A program made the position numbers and the translations under genes. Below the pieces are notes generated by a model that was not told the DNA's origin, ran no database searches, and saw only the letters and a program-made list of their open reading frames with translations. A stretch of 64,000 nt of DNA from Saururus chinensis (taxonomy: Eukaryota; Streptophyta; Magnoliopsida; Piperales; Saururaceae): contig CP141144.1 in the NCBI GenBank assembly GCA_035235625.1, positions 20,147,014 through 20,211,013 on the forward strand. Reading direction: 5' to 3'. This document shows, piece after piece, positions 12,060 through 23,265 of the stretch; within the stretch, counting starts at the first letter, position 1, and the number at the start of each line of letters is the position of its first letter.

Positions 12060-12500
12060 CATCCATAATATATATAAATATATGATATTCTCCCAAAACC
12101 TAATCATAAGTTATAGACAACTATAATAAGTCATGGCAACATCAAGGAGGTCTCAATGACTCTTTGAAATGTGCATTACTCTACGAAGCAGCTTCAGACT
12201 CCTATTGAAGACTATAGCATGATCCAACCATGTTATGAAGATAAGACCTATAAGGGTTCATAGACCTAAGTGGTTAAATTTTCTCACTTTCTATAATTAT
12301 TGAGAACTCTGTTGTTACACTATGTTGGAGTCATGCTTCTTTTAAAGCTATAACATATGTCCTCTAGTCTCATACACAAAGGTTTAAGATCTCTATCCTT
12401 TTGTTATGCTCAAACCTAGGGTTCACTTACCCTTTATTCATGCACATTTTTCCATCAAGTATTTGAATATTTACTTACATTCATTATGCAAGTAAATTAT
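12060..12500. repeat. Dispersed repeat, copy A
   Basis: The segment around 12170-12270 ('ctctacgaagcagcttcaga', then 'gaagactatagcatgatcca') recurs at about 20160-20255 with about 70-75% identity by eye, together with less similar flanks. Probably pieces of one retrotransposon family. No frame. Confidence 0.45.
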
Positions 12501-12544
12501 ACTTAAAATATACCTCATTAGTACTAAAAGCATTGGTGAAAGCT

Positions 12545-12944
12545 TCACTTTGAAAATATGAACCTAAATGTCATCGTTTGTCCCATCGATACATCAATAT
12601 TAGTGTCAATGACCATCAACTCCACCAACGACATGTTAGTCCCTGCCATTGGGAGGCTCACTTCTACCTTAGACACCAATGTGATCATCAAAATGCAACC
12701 CCCTACCAACACCCATTGTTTGATAAAATGACATGCCTTTGGCACGTTGGTGCAAGGAAATGTCTTGTCTTCTCCAATCATCGACATGTCAGTCGTAAAA
12801 TCGATGGTTGAGCAGAAGATCAACTCAATTTCCACAATGGACCAAATCCCAAAATATATTAAAGCATGGAAACTCTTAATTTATAGTAGAATTAGGCTGC
12901 AATATCAAGAAATCATCATGAAAACCACTTCACACAATTTTTAA
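12545..12944. other. Unassigned open frames, no gene called
   Basis: Frames of 65-96 codons occur on both strands over the same sequence. None shows a domain, splice structure or codon pattern that I recognise, so I treat them as chance frames in repeat-derived DNA. Confidence 0.3.
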
Positions 12945-13074
12945 CAGCTGAAGGAATCACCTTATGCTTCGTGACATGCTCAACATAGTCAATTTCCATG
13001 ATATATAATTATATCTTGTTATCATTTAGACATGATAATATGTTGAGATTGTTCTATCCTAGTGTGGGGGACGC

Positions 13075-13305
13075 TTCCCTCGCCATTGATGCTCCACCAC
13101 CTCCTGTGATGGGACCGGTCCCACCTGCAGATCCGGGTTTGGCTTCGATAATTGATAAGCGTCGGGTCCGCCGTTTGGGTCACCTCATTATAGAGGTTTT
13201 AATTTCTTGGTAGGGCCAGCCACTTGAGGATGCCACCCAGATGCCTGAGGATAAATTCATAGCTCGTTATCCGGCTTGGTCTCCTTGAGGACAAGACGAG
13301 TAGCG
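13075..13305 (+). pseudogene. Ty3/gypsy polyprotein C-terminus, broken
   Basis: The plus-strand reading runs from a Pro-rich linker into KRRVRRLGHLIIEVLISW, a stop, GQPLEDATQMPEDKFIARYP, then another stop. This is the chromodomain-like end of a Ty3/gypsy integrase, which normally reads 'VLVQWKG.PPEEATWE' and on to a 'FP' segment. The invariant Lys after the Trp is now a stop, and the second Trp is Gln. No upstream integrase or reverse transcriptase remains. Confidence 0.65.
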
Positions 13306-13318
13306 GAAGTATGGTGGA

Positions 13319-13640
13319 GTGTTGTACACGTTCATCAGACTCTTCATTTACTTTCTATTTCAGTATATTAGGCTATTTTCCTTTGTAGTTGATCAATATT
13401 TGCATATGTATTGGATTATTAAACTGTGTTAGAGACGCTAGTGGACCACAAAATAGCCAAGCCCACTAGCGGCACATTTCCCAAGGTAGGAGGGTGAGGC
13501 TTCCCATAAGAGAGTCGACCCTCCCTTAGTTGGTTTATGCAATTGAGTATTCAACTTTCTCTTCCCTTTCTTCCTTCTTCCTCCCCTTTCCTTGAGTGAA
13601 ACTCCAAGGTACCGATTGTGCCACTTCGGGCACATCAATA
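13319..13640 (+). mobile_element. Probable 3' LTR of the gypsy relic
   Basis: Follows the pol remnant directly. It starts around 13334 with tgtacacgttcatcagactc and runs to the border with the next repeat near 13640. Non-coding. The assignment rests on position and the TG start; no partner LTR was found. Confidence 0.35.
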
Positions 13641-15000
13641 AAATATTCTCATAAAAAGTACTCAAAATAATATTATTGGCTAACCGAATCTAATGCACTT
13701 CTTATACGAAAGGTCAGATAAAATAGTTCTTCACATAATCATGTAAACTTAGATAATTCTTGATAAATAATTCAAAATCGGATAAAACATCATTCACAAA
13801 ATGTCACTGATACCGAAGCGACCCATGCTTATGGGGAAACATGATCAGAATGAAGAGGATCTTCCCACTATATCCAACTTTATAGGTGCGCAATACACCA
13901 TAATAAGCGGTACCTAGGAGTTATAACTCCAATGCTTTTGGGCTTTATACCAAATAGCTACCCTTCAAAACCAATCGTAGTTTTTGGGCTTTATACCAAA
14001 TAACTACCCTTCAAATCTAGTCATAATTATTTGTAAATGTAATTCAAATAATAATAGTATCGTAAAGTTTGTATCACAATAAAATCCATCTTAAAGGTAT
14101 ATGATACGCTATATCTTAGTGTTCATTTGACCTCTAATAAATATCATCCTTTTTAGACATTATGTTTTATTTAAAAGGACAATTAAATTACAAAATAGAA
14201 CGCTTAGTTCTAGCATAGAATTAGAGATCAAAATCACCTACCATTTGTCCTTGAAATTGACTGTAGTAATGGCCGGTGGTTGGAGCCTTGTCTCGTTGGT
14301 AGGCTTAGGAGCTGCATGCAAAACCTCCCCTCATGTCAGGATAGGATCTCCTTTCGGGCTTTGAAGTAGAGGATGGAGCCTCCCCTTGCACTAGAACAAA
14401 TTCTTCCTCCCAACCCGAAAGTGGTGGATGGAGCCTCCCTTTACCTAGGGTCGTTTCACCCCTTTAGAGTAGCTAATTCGAAAAATAGACCCTCTATAAT
14501 GTGAAGCATCCACAAATTATCTAAGAATGGTTATGGAATAGACAAAATCAAACGATAAACAAATTAGAAATAGGCATTTAAAATATAGAAACAGTCACAA
14601 GTCAAAAAGAAAGGAGAGGAGGAAGGGCATGGGGTGAGTTGGAACTCCCCCTTCTCTCCCCTTTTATAGGCCCAACAGCCCACCGGATATGCGATACATG
14701 CCATGCATCCAACGACTACAAGAGCCAGTATGGCTCCTTCAGTAGCGGACTAGCCTACGGCTAGCTTGCAAACTACCGCATTAACTATCATAATGTGGTA
14801 TGGAGGGCTGATGCAAAGGCGTAAGCCAGGTTGATGTGTTTGCATCAGCTTTGCCTGACCCCAGGACTAACGCATAAATTCTTTTTTTATTTTTTTTAAA
14901 TTTAAAAAATTTAATACTTTAAACTGAAGTATCTATTTACCCTGAAGTTGAATCACGCTATATTTGTACTATTGGACTTGTACTGATGAGTCCTTTGAAA
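13640..15000 (-). mobile_element. Ty3/gypsy LTR (family L1), left copy, minus orientation
   Basis: Positions 13640-14000 align with 16660-17000: both contain aatgcacttctta, 'cttcccac' and 'aataggcggtacctaggagt' (or close variants). A TATA box lies on the minus strand at 14661-14670 (CCTATAAAAG), followed downstream on that strand by a pyrimidine-rich leader, as in an LTR. A gag relic (15420-16025) and a third LTR stretch (16294-17340), all on the minus strand, complete the picture of one decayed element, or of two. Confidence 0.5.
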
Positions 15001-15419
15001 CAAGACCACACAAGGGTATATTTTCTTGTTAATTTAAAGTCAGTCCCACCCACAACACGCTTCTCAAGGCCATAACCTACTACCCCAATATCTGTTCAAC
15101 ACATTCTTAGGCTCGATACGTTCGTCTCCCCGAGCCCTATAAAATATCTTAAGACTACTCCAAATGAATCAAGCTTAAAATGGTCTAAATTTATAAAAGA
15201 ATGGTTATTGGGCCCTAAAACTCACTAATGGGCCCAACCTAGTAGCAGAGGTATCTCTTTATGAAAACCATTGAGTAAACTAGGTAAACTCCTCTAAATT
15301 AATCTCAAAAGAGCTAATATTATATTATTATTTTATTTTTAAAATAAATTATCTTCGATGATCTCATTAGATTATTGAGTCACCTTAGCTGTGATTGCAA
15401 AAACTTGACCCTTGACTCA

Positions 15420-16025
15420 GGGTTTTTGCTCTTCTTAATTTTTCATTTCCAAGCAATCCTAAGCCTTATGCCCTTGCTCGCCACATGAAAAATAGCGTCC
15501 TTCAGAAAAGTAGCAAGGTCTATTAGGGTGAAATCTATTACACAGTGGATATTTCTCCGATTTCTTCTCCTCCCTAGCTAAAGGTTGTATTTCAGTCTGC
15601 TTTTGGAACTTGCGGTTACCATTGTCATTGAAGAGAAACTTCTAATTTCCCTCGTCGAACTTGGTGTCACTGCTCTAGCCTCGGTTCCCTCGTTCTGCTA
15701 AAAATTCCTTATGGTCTTGTTCCAAACTAGATGTTAACTCCACTACTTTAGCAAAGGTGGAGGGTTGGAAACCTACAACTTTGCTTCACAGACCATTATT
15801 CAACCCCGTTACGAATTTTTGCACCTTCTTCAGCTGGGTAGGACAAGTGTCAGGAGCAAAATATTGAAGCTAGACGAATTTGTTCTCAAATTGACCAACT
15901 CTCATCCCACCTTGCTGGAGATCTAGAAATTCTTTTTCTTTCTTCTCCTAGACATGAGGATGAAGATACTTGTCATATAAAATAAAATACTTGTCAGTGT
16001 ACTTCTTAAATCACTAGTGGATGAC
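15420..16025 (-). pseudogene. Ty3/gypsy gag, broken by stops
   Basis: Read on the minus strand from about 16020, the translation runs KKYTDKYFILYDKYLHPHV, then EKEFLDLQQGGMRVGQFENK, a segment ending in LKKVQKFVTGLNNG, a Lys/Arg-rich stretch, and finally YFSCGEQGHKA-stop-DC near 15450. This matches a retrotransposon Gag domain with its single CX2CX4HX4C zinc knuckle. The first knuckle Cys has become Tyr (TAT), a stop sits inside the knuckle, and at least four other stops interrupt the frame. Many changes are C-to-T or G-to-A type, in keeping with decay of methylated DNA. Confidence 0.75.
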
Positions 16026-16293
16026 ATCTAAACATAATTTTAAAATAAAATATTTATACTTTCAAACTTAATCTAAATAGTCAAAAATAAAAAGTTAGAT
16101 TTTTAAAACAAAATATCACTAGTCACATATGCATTTCTATTTAAATAGAAGATATCTACAAAAATTAGAAATAATAATAAAATGTAATAATCAACTCAAA
16201 TAATTGAAAAAAATATGTACGATAAATTTTCTTTTTTTAGCCTAAAACACTTAGTTACTCATTTGTAGATAGTGGAACCTCGGTTTTAATACA

Positions 16294-17500
16294 AATTGTA
16301 GTGCCCCGACTTTTTAAATTACTTTAAGGTTCGGAATGACACTAATTCGTAATGATAAAATATAGGCTAAGATCAACCATGTACAAAAGAGTAACTTTTC
16401 ATTAATTACAAAAAAATTACAAAACAAGGCTTATTATGCCTTAGCAAAATCAAAGTCGCGCACTTCCAAAATATATACATAATAAGAGAACGTGGTAAAG
16501 TAAATTAGACACGTAGATCTTTTAAAGTTCTATAGGCAATCCTCATTGACATCAACTTCTTCATTCGGACCTGCAGCGTCTAGGGGTGATTTGAGTATAA
16601 TTATACTCAGTATATTGAGTTAAATTCTATTAGCATGCTAAAGCATAAAACATTAAAAAAAGATGCATAAAATATTCTAAAAAAACAAACTCAAATGATA
16701 ATATTGACTAACTGAATCCAATGCACTTCTTAGATGAAAAGTTAGATAAAATATTTCTTCACATAATCTAGTAAACTTAGATAATTCGTTTGTAGCCAAA
16801 ATCCAATAAATAATTCAAAATTGGATAAACATCATTCACATAATGTTGCCGATACTTGAGCGACATACACTAGTGCTCCTGGGGCAACGAGATTAAAATG
16901 AAGAGGATCTTCCCACGATATCCAACTTCATGGGCGGATAATATGCCATAATAGGCGGTACCTAGGAGTTATAACTCTGATAGCTTTTGCTTGATTCAAT
17001 CATCTTTTTCTAGTGGGTTTCTTTCATCACGACAAATACAAAGGTACAAAAATAACACTTATAACATAATCATATTTCACAAAAGCTTGAGCTATTACAA
17101 AAGGAAAATTTTTATTTATCTATTTACTTCATGGCGGATAATATGCTATAATAGGCGGTACCTAGGAGTCATAACTCTAATAGCTTTTGCTTGATTCAAT
17201 CATCTTTTTCTAGTGGGTTTCTTTCATCACAACACATACAAAGGTACGAATATAACACTTATAACATAATCATATTTCACAAAAGCTTGAGCTATTAAAA
17301 AAGGAAAATTTTATTTATCTATTTATTGAATATTATAACACTTCTCCATCACGTGCAAGCGTCTAGTACTCAGGACCTCCCATAACATGAAGCTCTAATA
17401 CAATGAATGATAACCAAGTTTTCTCAAAACTCGAGCTTTTAGGAAGGGATAATCTTATATATTTATTTTATATTCTAATACCCCTCCACAACAAGGGTGA
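16294..17500 (-). mobile_element. Ty3/gypsy 5' LTR (family L1), right copy, minus orientation
   Basis: The inner end at 16294 reads tgtagtgccccgac on the plus strand, the complement of an LTR ending in GTCGGGGCACTACA. Directly inside, the minus strand reads ATTTGTATTAAAACCGAGG, a decayed version of the tRNA-Met primer site TTTGGTATCAGAGCC. The sequence at 16294-16680 recurs at 49018-49500 and that at 16660-17000 recurs at 13640-14000. The outer boundary, near 17350-17500, is unclear. Confidence 0.55.
16932..17331. repeat. Two tandem 200-bp units inside the LTR
   Basis: Unit 1 is 16932-17131 and unit 2 is 17132-17331; both begin with ggcggataatatg and are almost identical, differing at only a few positions by eye. 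The left LTR copy has only one unit start (near 13900), so the duplication is specific to this copy and recent relative to the divergence between LTR copies. Confidence 0.8.
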
Positions 17501-18213
17501 AGCCAATAATTATGGCTAGGTGGGGCAAGATTGTACAAGCAGCAAGTAGATTTTCAATGTACATGTGTGGTCCCCCATATCGGTTAACAAAACTTTTTTC
17601 CTGATTATTATTGAATTTTTTACCAAAATAGACATGAACTCCAAAGTAATGCCAAATATGTGTGTAGGTCTGTTGTAATTCTCAAAGTAGACTTGTGTAC
17701 ATTTGAGGCTAGAGGCTCATGTTGAAAAATGACCTTGTCTACCACTGGTGCTTTCCTCTTCTTGCTAGGACGGGCAGGCCAATCCAATAGAAATATGAAA
17801 ATTTATTGCTAGTGCCACCCTCGCACATCACTGCAAATCCAAGGAGAGAAATATTATAGCCTTGTTGTCCTCTCCCTACAGCTGCATCTCCATCATTCTA
17901 AATGACCTCCTTACTCCACATGGGCTTGTCCCCCACATGTCCTCTTGATCGTCCATGTTGTCCTCTCCAAGGTTAAAATGTTTCTCTCTTCAAAGCTCCA
18001 ATGGCAGGCAAGGGTGATACCAATTAACTATGGGTCTTCATATTTCCACTGGACTAGTCTGTTTATCTTGGCAAGAGGAGGAAAAGCACTAGGGGTAGAC
18101 AAGGCTATTTTTCCACATGATTTCCAGCCTCACTTATGAATAGGTCTAATTTGGGAATTAAGGTAGACATGTGCACATATTTGGCATTCCTTTGGTAAAA
18201 AATAAAAATAATG

Positions 18214-18215
<2 letters not shown>
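17500..18215. other. No gene recognised
   Basis: Frames are short, with no domain. The stretch at 17500-18140 is of average base composition and may be old repeat sequence. Confidence 0.3.

Positions 18216-18269
<54 letters not shown>
18215..18269. repeat. (TA)n microsatellite
   Basis: Some 25 AT dinucleotides in a row. The IY/YI-repeat open frame across it is an artefact of the repeat. Confidence 0.95.
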
Positions 18270-18277
<8 letters not shown>

Positions 18278-18780
18278 AAAATCTAAAGTACATGAAGTAT
18301 CACACATACTTATATGCTTTTAGTATTAAATATTAATAAATACACTTTAACAAGTATTACAACTACACCTTGAACATTTGACTATAGTCATTAGGAAAGA
18401 AGAAAAATATGACAAATAAATTTTAGTTACAAATGCTCAAAAAATGCAGCATTACCATTTTCTTCTCTATATGCTTATAATCACTAAAAAGGATGTAGAA
18501 AATAAAAACTAACTTAGGCAACATTATAATTCATATCTTCTTTTCTTTACTTGCTTATATATCACTTATAAAATAACTATCTATTAGCCTAGTATGCCTC
18601 TAAAAATTTCCTAAAGTATATGTAAAAAAAGAAACATTTTGTAAGCTAAGCATGGTCCCAATATCATGCTTCAACTTTTAAAAGAATCTTCTATTTATTC
18701 TTTTGTAAATTAAGCTTGGTCCCCCTAGTGTCATGCTTCTTTTAGAAAAGTTTTTGGGTATATTAGCATAAAATAATATT

Positions 18781-18888
18781 GACCCTCCATCATATATTTA
18801 TAGCTTTATTTGGTTTGGTTTTTCAATTGAACTAGTTTTAGTTCATCATGAAAAACCAAATAGAGCTATTAATTAGGAATAGAATGAG
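18781..18888. mobile_element. Stowaway-like MITE (copy 3)
   Basis: Fold-back of about 108 bp: 'tatagctttatttggttt' on the left pairs with 'aaaaccaaatagagctatta' on the right. Ends and size agree with copies 2, 4 and 5. Confidence 0.6.
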
Positions 18889-19148
18889 TATATTAATGTT
18901 AGTGTGTCTAATATTTTTATTTTTAAAAAATATATATTATACATAGAAATTATATATCTATTACAATTAAATGAGAATATATATCATAAAATTTTTATAT
19001 GAGGTTGGGCTCACACACGTCAGCATGAGCTAAGGTAATATTGTGATCCAAGGGGGCAAGGAGACATAAAATAACCTACCTCTTGAGTTATGTGCATTGT
19101 TGGATTGAAATCTTAGGGTGCACGACATGGTATATCATATATGGTACA

Positions 19149-19385
<237 letters not shown>

Positions 19386-19505
19386 TATATCATCACTATA
19401 TATATATATATTTAAATTAACAATTATATTTATATAAAATATACAAATATATGTGTTATTTATTTTATATATTTATTATTTATATATAATTTTAAATTTA
19501 TATTT

Positions 19506-19712
19506 AAGTTCGAGCTCAAGCTCAAGCTTGAGCTTGGGCCGAGTAGAGTCGAGTTCGAGTTTTGTTCAAGCTGAGCCAAGTCGAGCAGGGGTATGCTCGA
19601 ACTCAGCTCGAGCCTATCTGAGCTCGATACAACTTTGAGCCAAGCCCAATTCGAGTTGAGCCTAGTTGAGCTGGGCTACTCGACGAGTCAGCTCGGCCCA
19701 TTGACAACCCTG
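19506..19712 (-). mobile_element. hAT-like transposon end with AGCTCGAG repeats
   Basis: The right end, read on the minus strand, is CAGGGTTGTCAATGGGCC, matching the common hAT terminal pattern CAGGG.TGTCAA. Inside it lies about 200 bp of degenerate gagctcgag/caagctcga repeats in both orientations. The opposite terminus is not visible, so the copy is probably truncated. The 61-codon frame here is repeat-derived. Confidence 0.5.
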
Positions 19713-19989
19713 GTCAAGATACATTGAGGTTGAGCCACTTACTTTTAAAATATACGAATATTAAATTAGAGTATATATTAACCATCGTCAAACCATATTA
19801 TCAAACAAAACAGGTCTTCTTAGAGTATATGTATGAGAACTATAATACACATCAAAATAAATAAATTGGCACTCATGTGTCTACAATTATCCATAAAGGT
19901 CTAAGTGACATCATAAAAGATAAATGAATCCTACATATATACTATGTGGCCTGAATTAGATGTGTTTACCATGTATACCAAATCCTCCT

Positions 19990-20340
19990 AAAAGCTTAGT
20001 CCTCTTCAGTACTTGCATCATAAGGATATTAAGTATACTAGTAGGATAACTAAACAAGAACCACAAATACAAATATTATGAAAATAATCAAACTAGTGAG
20101 ACACTTCGAATCATCCCTTAACACAAAGTACAAAGGTTCACTAATGTTATCAAAATGTGTATCTCTACGAAGTGGCTTCATACTCTTAGTAAAGATTGAA
20201 GCTTGCTCCATCGATTTTATGAAGCTAAGGACCACAAGGGCTAAATAATACTAAGATATGCACATTCTTTGTACTATTGACCCTAAGCCTTATCAAACAA
20301 GACCTCACATAGGTAGTTTCTTTTGAACTTTTAAAGTGAG
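19990..20340. repeat. Dispersed repeat, copy B
   Basis: Counterpart of 12060-12500: 'tctctacgaagtggcttcat' and the following 90 bases align with copy A. Non-coding. Confidence 0.45.
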
Positions 20341-21299
20341 CTCAGGGGTAGAGCTAAGAAGTTTTTAAAGGGAGGCACTGTGTGTAATTGTTTAGAGAGG
20401 AAATGGGGGAAGAGGGAGGGGGATGGGCAATTGTCACCCCCCCCCCCCAAGCCACAACATGGCTTCACCCTTGGTGGGCCCCATCTATATGGCACACTTC
20501 TTTAGACTCAAATTAATATGAGAGATAATAATTAAAAAATAATAAATATATAATTCCAAAATGGGAAGCTAGGAGCTGGAATCACCTCGTAAGGTGATTC
20601 GATGATTCCGGCAGAACATGCTAGAATCAACTTTCAAACATAATTTTTAATTCTACCCAACTTCTACATTGAACCATAATTCAGTTGATTTTTCACATAA
20701 TTAAGATGGAATCAACTTAACAGAATCAATAAAATATAAATTCAAAACCCAAACAGAAGCCCTCCAATAGAGTTGTCAACAGTTTTTCCTATTTTCATTT
20801 ATTTATTGTATAAAAGTTTCTTATTACTTGTGCTAATAAGAAGAAAAGGGTGACCACGGACACAAGCTCAATGATAGAAGAGATAGTGGGGCCCACAAGA
20901 TCAATGTGTGAAAATTAAAGTGCTTAAAATTAAAGAGGGAAGATTGTTGGGCTACTCGGTTCGAATGTACTGTGGTATTATCGAAAACTATAGATATGTC
21001 GTAATGGGTGACCTATTGCCCACTTGCATGTGTGGCATATGCATCATATGCTTAGAGTTTTGTAGTAAGGAGGTCACATATACAAATTGACAAAGTAAAA
21101 CACAAGTGAAAAAGCAGAGCACAAGGGAAGAGGCAGAACAAGGTTGAAAGTCTGGAGCCAATTATATACCTGGCCTTTTATTATTTTATTATTTCTCAAT
21201 CCAAGACATATGTATAAGTTAAGTTCCAAATACTAGCCCCCTACACTCATAACATAGTTCTGCCCCAGGTTACACAATGGGAAGAAAAGATTTTATGCG
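20341..21299. other. No gene recognised
   Basis: Holds a C-homopolymer near 20438 and short frames without motifs. A 60-codon frame at 20908-21090 has no recognisable feature. Confidence 0.3.
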
Positions 21300-21800
21300 G
21301 AGGGACTCGGAAGTCATAGAGCCATGGAAGCAAGAACTCCTGAACAAAATGGGCTCGTGGAGGATAGACATTTCGTTGAAACTAGGCTTACTTTGCTAGC
21401 CCATGGTCATCTCTTTTGCAGGTTTTGGAATTATGTTTTCTCTAAGAAATGGAGTATAAATATTAATTTTCTTTCTTGTAATAAATCGGTTTCCTTCGAA
21501 GTCTGTATAGAGATGGACACCATATAAAGTTCTTATGGGTTTTCAGCTGTCTTACTCTCGTCTTTGTACGCCTGGATCTGCATTTTATCCCTACCTACAG
21601 CTGTTTGATCACGGCAAATTGGATTTCAAATTACTTCAATGGGTGTTTATTGGCTAAAATTGTGGGCATAAAGTATAAATGTGTATAGATCCTATTAGTA
21701 GCAGAATCTATATAGTCATGTCTACTTTTTGATGACTAAACACTTATTTATCTTCGCTAACCCACCTTCCAAGACCACTCCACCTATGACGCACCACTTC
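21300..21800 (+). pseudogene. Ty1/copia integrase remnant
   Basis: The plus-strand reading ARTPEQNGLVEDRHFVETRL, followed by TLLAHGHLFCRFWNYVFS, matches the copia integrase core ('TPEQNGVAERRHRHIVETGLTLL'). After a break, a second frame carries FDHGKLDFKLLQWVFIG, then DPISSRIYI, corresponding to the conserved region before the reverse transcriptase. The copy has frameshifts and stops and lacks protease and reverse transcriptase. Confidence 0.75.
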
Positions 21801-21849
21801 AAGCTCTCCAAATTTTCAGCCAGCATGCCATCTTCCCTCCACCTATGAC

Positions 21850-22059
21850 ATGGCACTCCACTGCCGTTGCAAGTCCTTCAGCTGGGTTCAACGTCCAATT
21901 TTACAAGAAATTAAGAAGAGGATGAATCGAAATATAGCTGCTACACCAAAACAGGGTACAAAGAACCGAAAGCCTTTCTTTGAAGTTCCTCCCAGATACA
22001 TGGCTTACAGACCCGGCTTACAATTCTTGGAAAACAATGGAATCGAGGCTTTTCAATGA
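21850..22059 (+). other. Open frame of 69 codons, no call
   Basis: Basic, with a Pro-rich middle ('KKRMNRNIAATPKQGTKNRK'). It runs towards the convergent small gene ending at 22135. I recognise no family and see no splice context. It could be a chance frame or the edge of an unknown exon. Confidence 0.2.
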
Positions 22060-22134
22060 CTTGGCTATTCATACTATTGACTGCAATTCAACACTCCTAT
22101 GAATTTCTGTAAAACTACTTGAATGTAAAAGTAC

Positions 22135-22766
22135 TCAGCCTTGCTGCGGACGTAGTGACATGATAGAAAAGTTGTCATGAATATCGTCCCAGTCAATGAA
22201 ATCCTCCTCATAATCTTCCCATTCATTAAAATCTTCCCCGTAAGCAGCATCGCCTTCACATTCCTTGTAATAATCCATGTAATCGGCATATCGACCGCCC
22301 ATGTTTTCTTCAATTAAATCAGTTTTCTTACCTATATTTGTAAACAGAATTTTAATCAAATTACGAAAATAAATTATCACTCTAAAAGCAAGAAGATGTC
22401 CCAACAGTAGGCTAGGCGGAAGCGATTTCCCCTACAAGATGGAGATTCAGCCCCCTGATTATGGTTGAGAACTGCGGCAGGAAAGAGGGCAATGGCCTCC
22501 AAGGGCCGGTTACTCAAAAGAGAAGCATGGATTGGGAGCAAGAATTTACCATGGCGATTCGTCTGTTTAACACTCGACTTGCGAGAGTACTTGCCCATCA
22601 TTTTCAGGAGCGATTCAGCGAGCTCCAACCTTGTCTTCCCTTCGAGATGTGGAGGGAGAACATTGCTCAGAGATCCGGCAGTCCACCTCTTGTCTTTTCC
22701 GTAGGTCTTCTGCACCCAGACCAGCAAACGCTCTTCCACCGTCAGATCCTTCTTTTTGCCGCCCAT
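22135..22766 (-). CDS. Small two-exon protein, unknown function
   Basis: Exon 1 is 22766-22550 and exon 2 is 22331-22135 (phase 1 junction, donor G|GTAAAT, acceptor AATATAG|GT); 137 aa. The start MGGKKKDLTVEERLLVWVQK follows a 75-nt leader intron (22847-22773, GTAAGG to GGCAG), so a longer upstream reading from 22802 is intronic. The N-terminal two-thirds is basic with a helical, Leu-rich stretch (residues 46-60) and ends in KYSRKSSVKQTNRH. The C-terminal 60 residues are strongly acidic and Tyr/Trp-rich (YADYMDYYKECEG, EWEDYEEDFIDWDD). The basic/acidic split suggests a nucleic-acid or protein-interaction role, but I do not recognise the family. The gene model is supported by consistent splice signals and composition only. 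Confidence 0.6.
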
Positions 22767-23060
22767 TTTTCGCTGCCATGAAAAACAACAGATCATCTCC
22801 ACACCCTACTATCCTAAGCTCTAGAGGAACACAGGAAAGATCCTTACCTTGCTCAATTCAAATTTCAAATCTTCGTGCGGAATGGGCGAAAACCGGATGT
22901 TCAGAGCGGGGAGTGAGGAAGACGAGGCTGGCTGCTTCTTATAGTGTCGTGGATACGAAGGCACTTCCCGCATATGCCGGCGAGGCAGTTGGAGCCAATT
23001 TGCTGCCCTTGGCGGGAACGAGGCGGCCCGCAAGAAATCGAACTGCGGGTTGCGGCCACC
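22767..23060 (-). promoter_or_regulatory. 5' leader and intron of the small gene
   Basis: GC-rich sequence relative to its surroundings. The leader intron spans 22773-22847 on the minus strand. Long frames on both strands here (for example 22631-23146 plus) are shadows of the GC-rich leader and exon 1. Confidence 0.5.
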
Positions 23061-23069
23061 GAGTCAGCT

Positions 23070-23265
23070 TGTTGGCCGGGTTAACTGATTTTAACCCGAC
23101 CCGGTTGCTGATGTCAACGAACTATTCAGGCCGCCGACTCAAATAGAATTGCTGGTTCCGGTCGCCGAGCCAGCCGACCCAAATGGTTGGCCGGGCCGGG
23201 CCGGACCGGGCTAACTGATTAAAATGGGACCCGGTTGCTGATGTCAACAAATTTTATTCAGGCCT
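23070..23265. repeat. Tandem duplication in the promoter of the small gene
   Basis: The segment 23070-23135 (gttggccgggttaactgatt through gttgctgatgtcaac) recurs at 23182-23262 with an expanded ggccgggcc stretch. Both copies keep 'acccggttgctgatgtcaac' exactly. Confidence 0.7.

Noticed and set aside
18105-18293. Open frames of YI/IY repeats over TA microsatellites (also at 19113-19347, 54056-54265, 63251-63487)
   Set aside because: Pure products of (TA)n; not genes.
22631-23146. 171-codon plus-strand frame across the small gene and its leader
   Set aside because: Arg/Ser/Pro-rich reading of the opposite strand of exon 1 and the leader; no motif, and the minus-strand model has consistent splicing.
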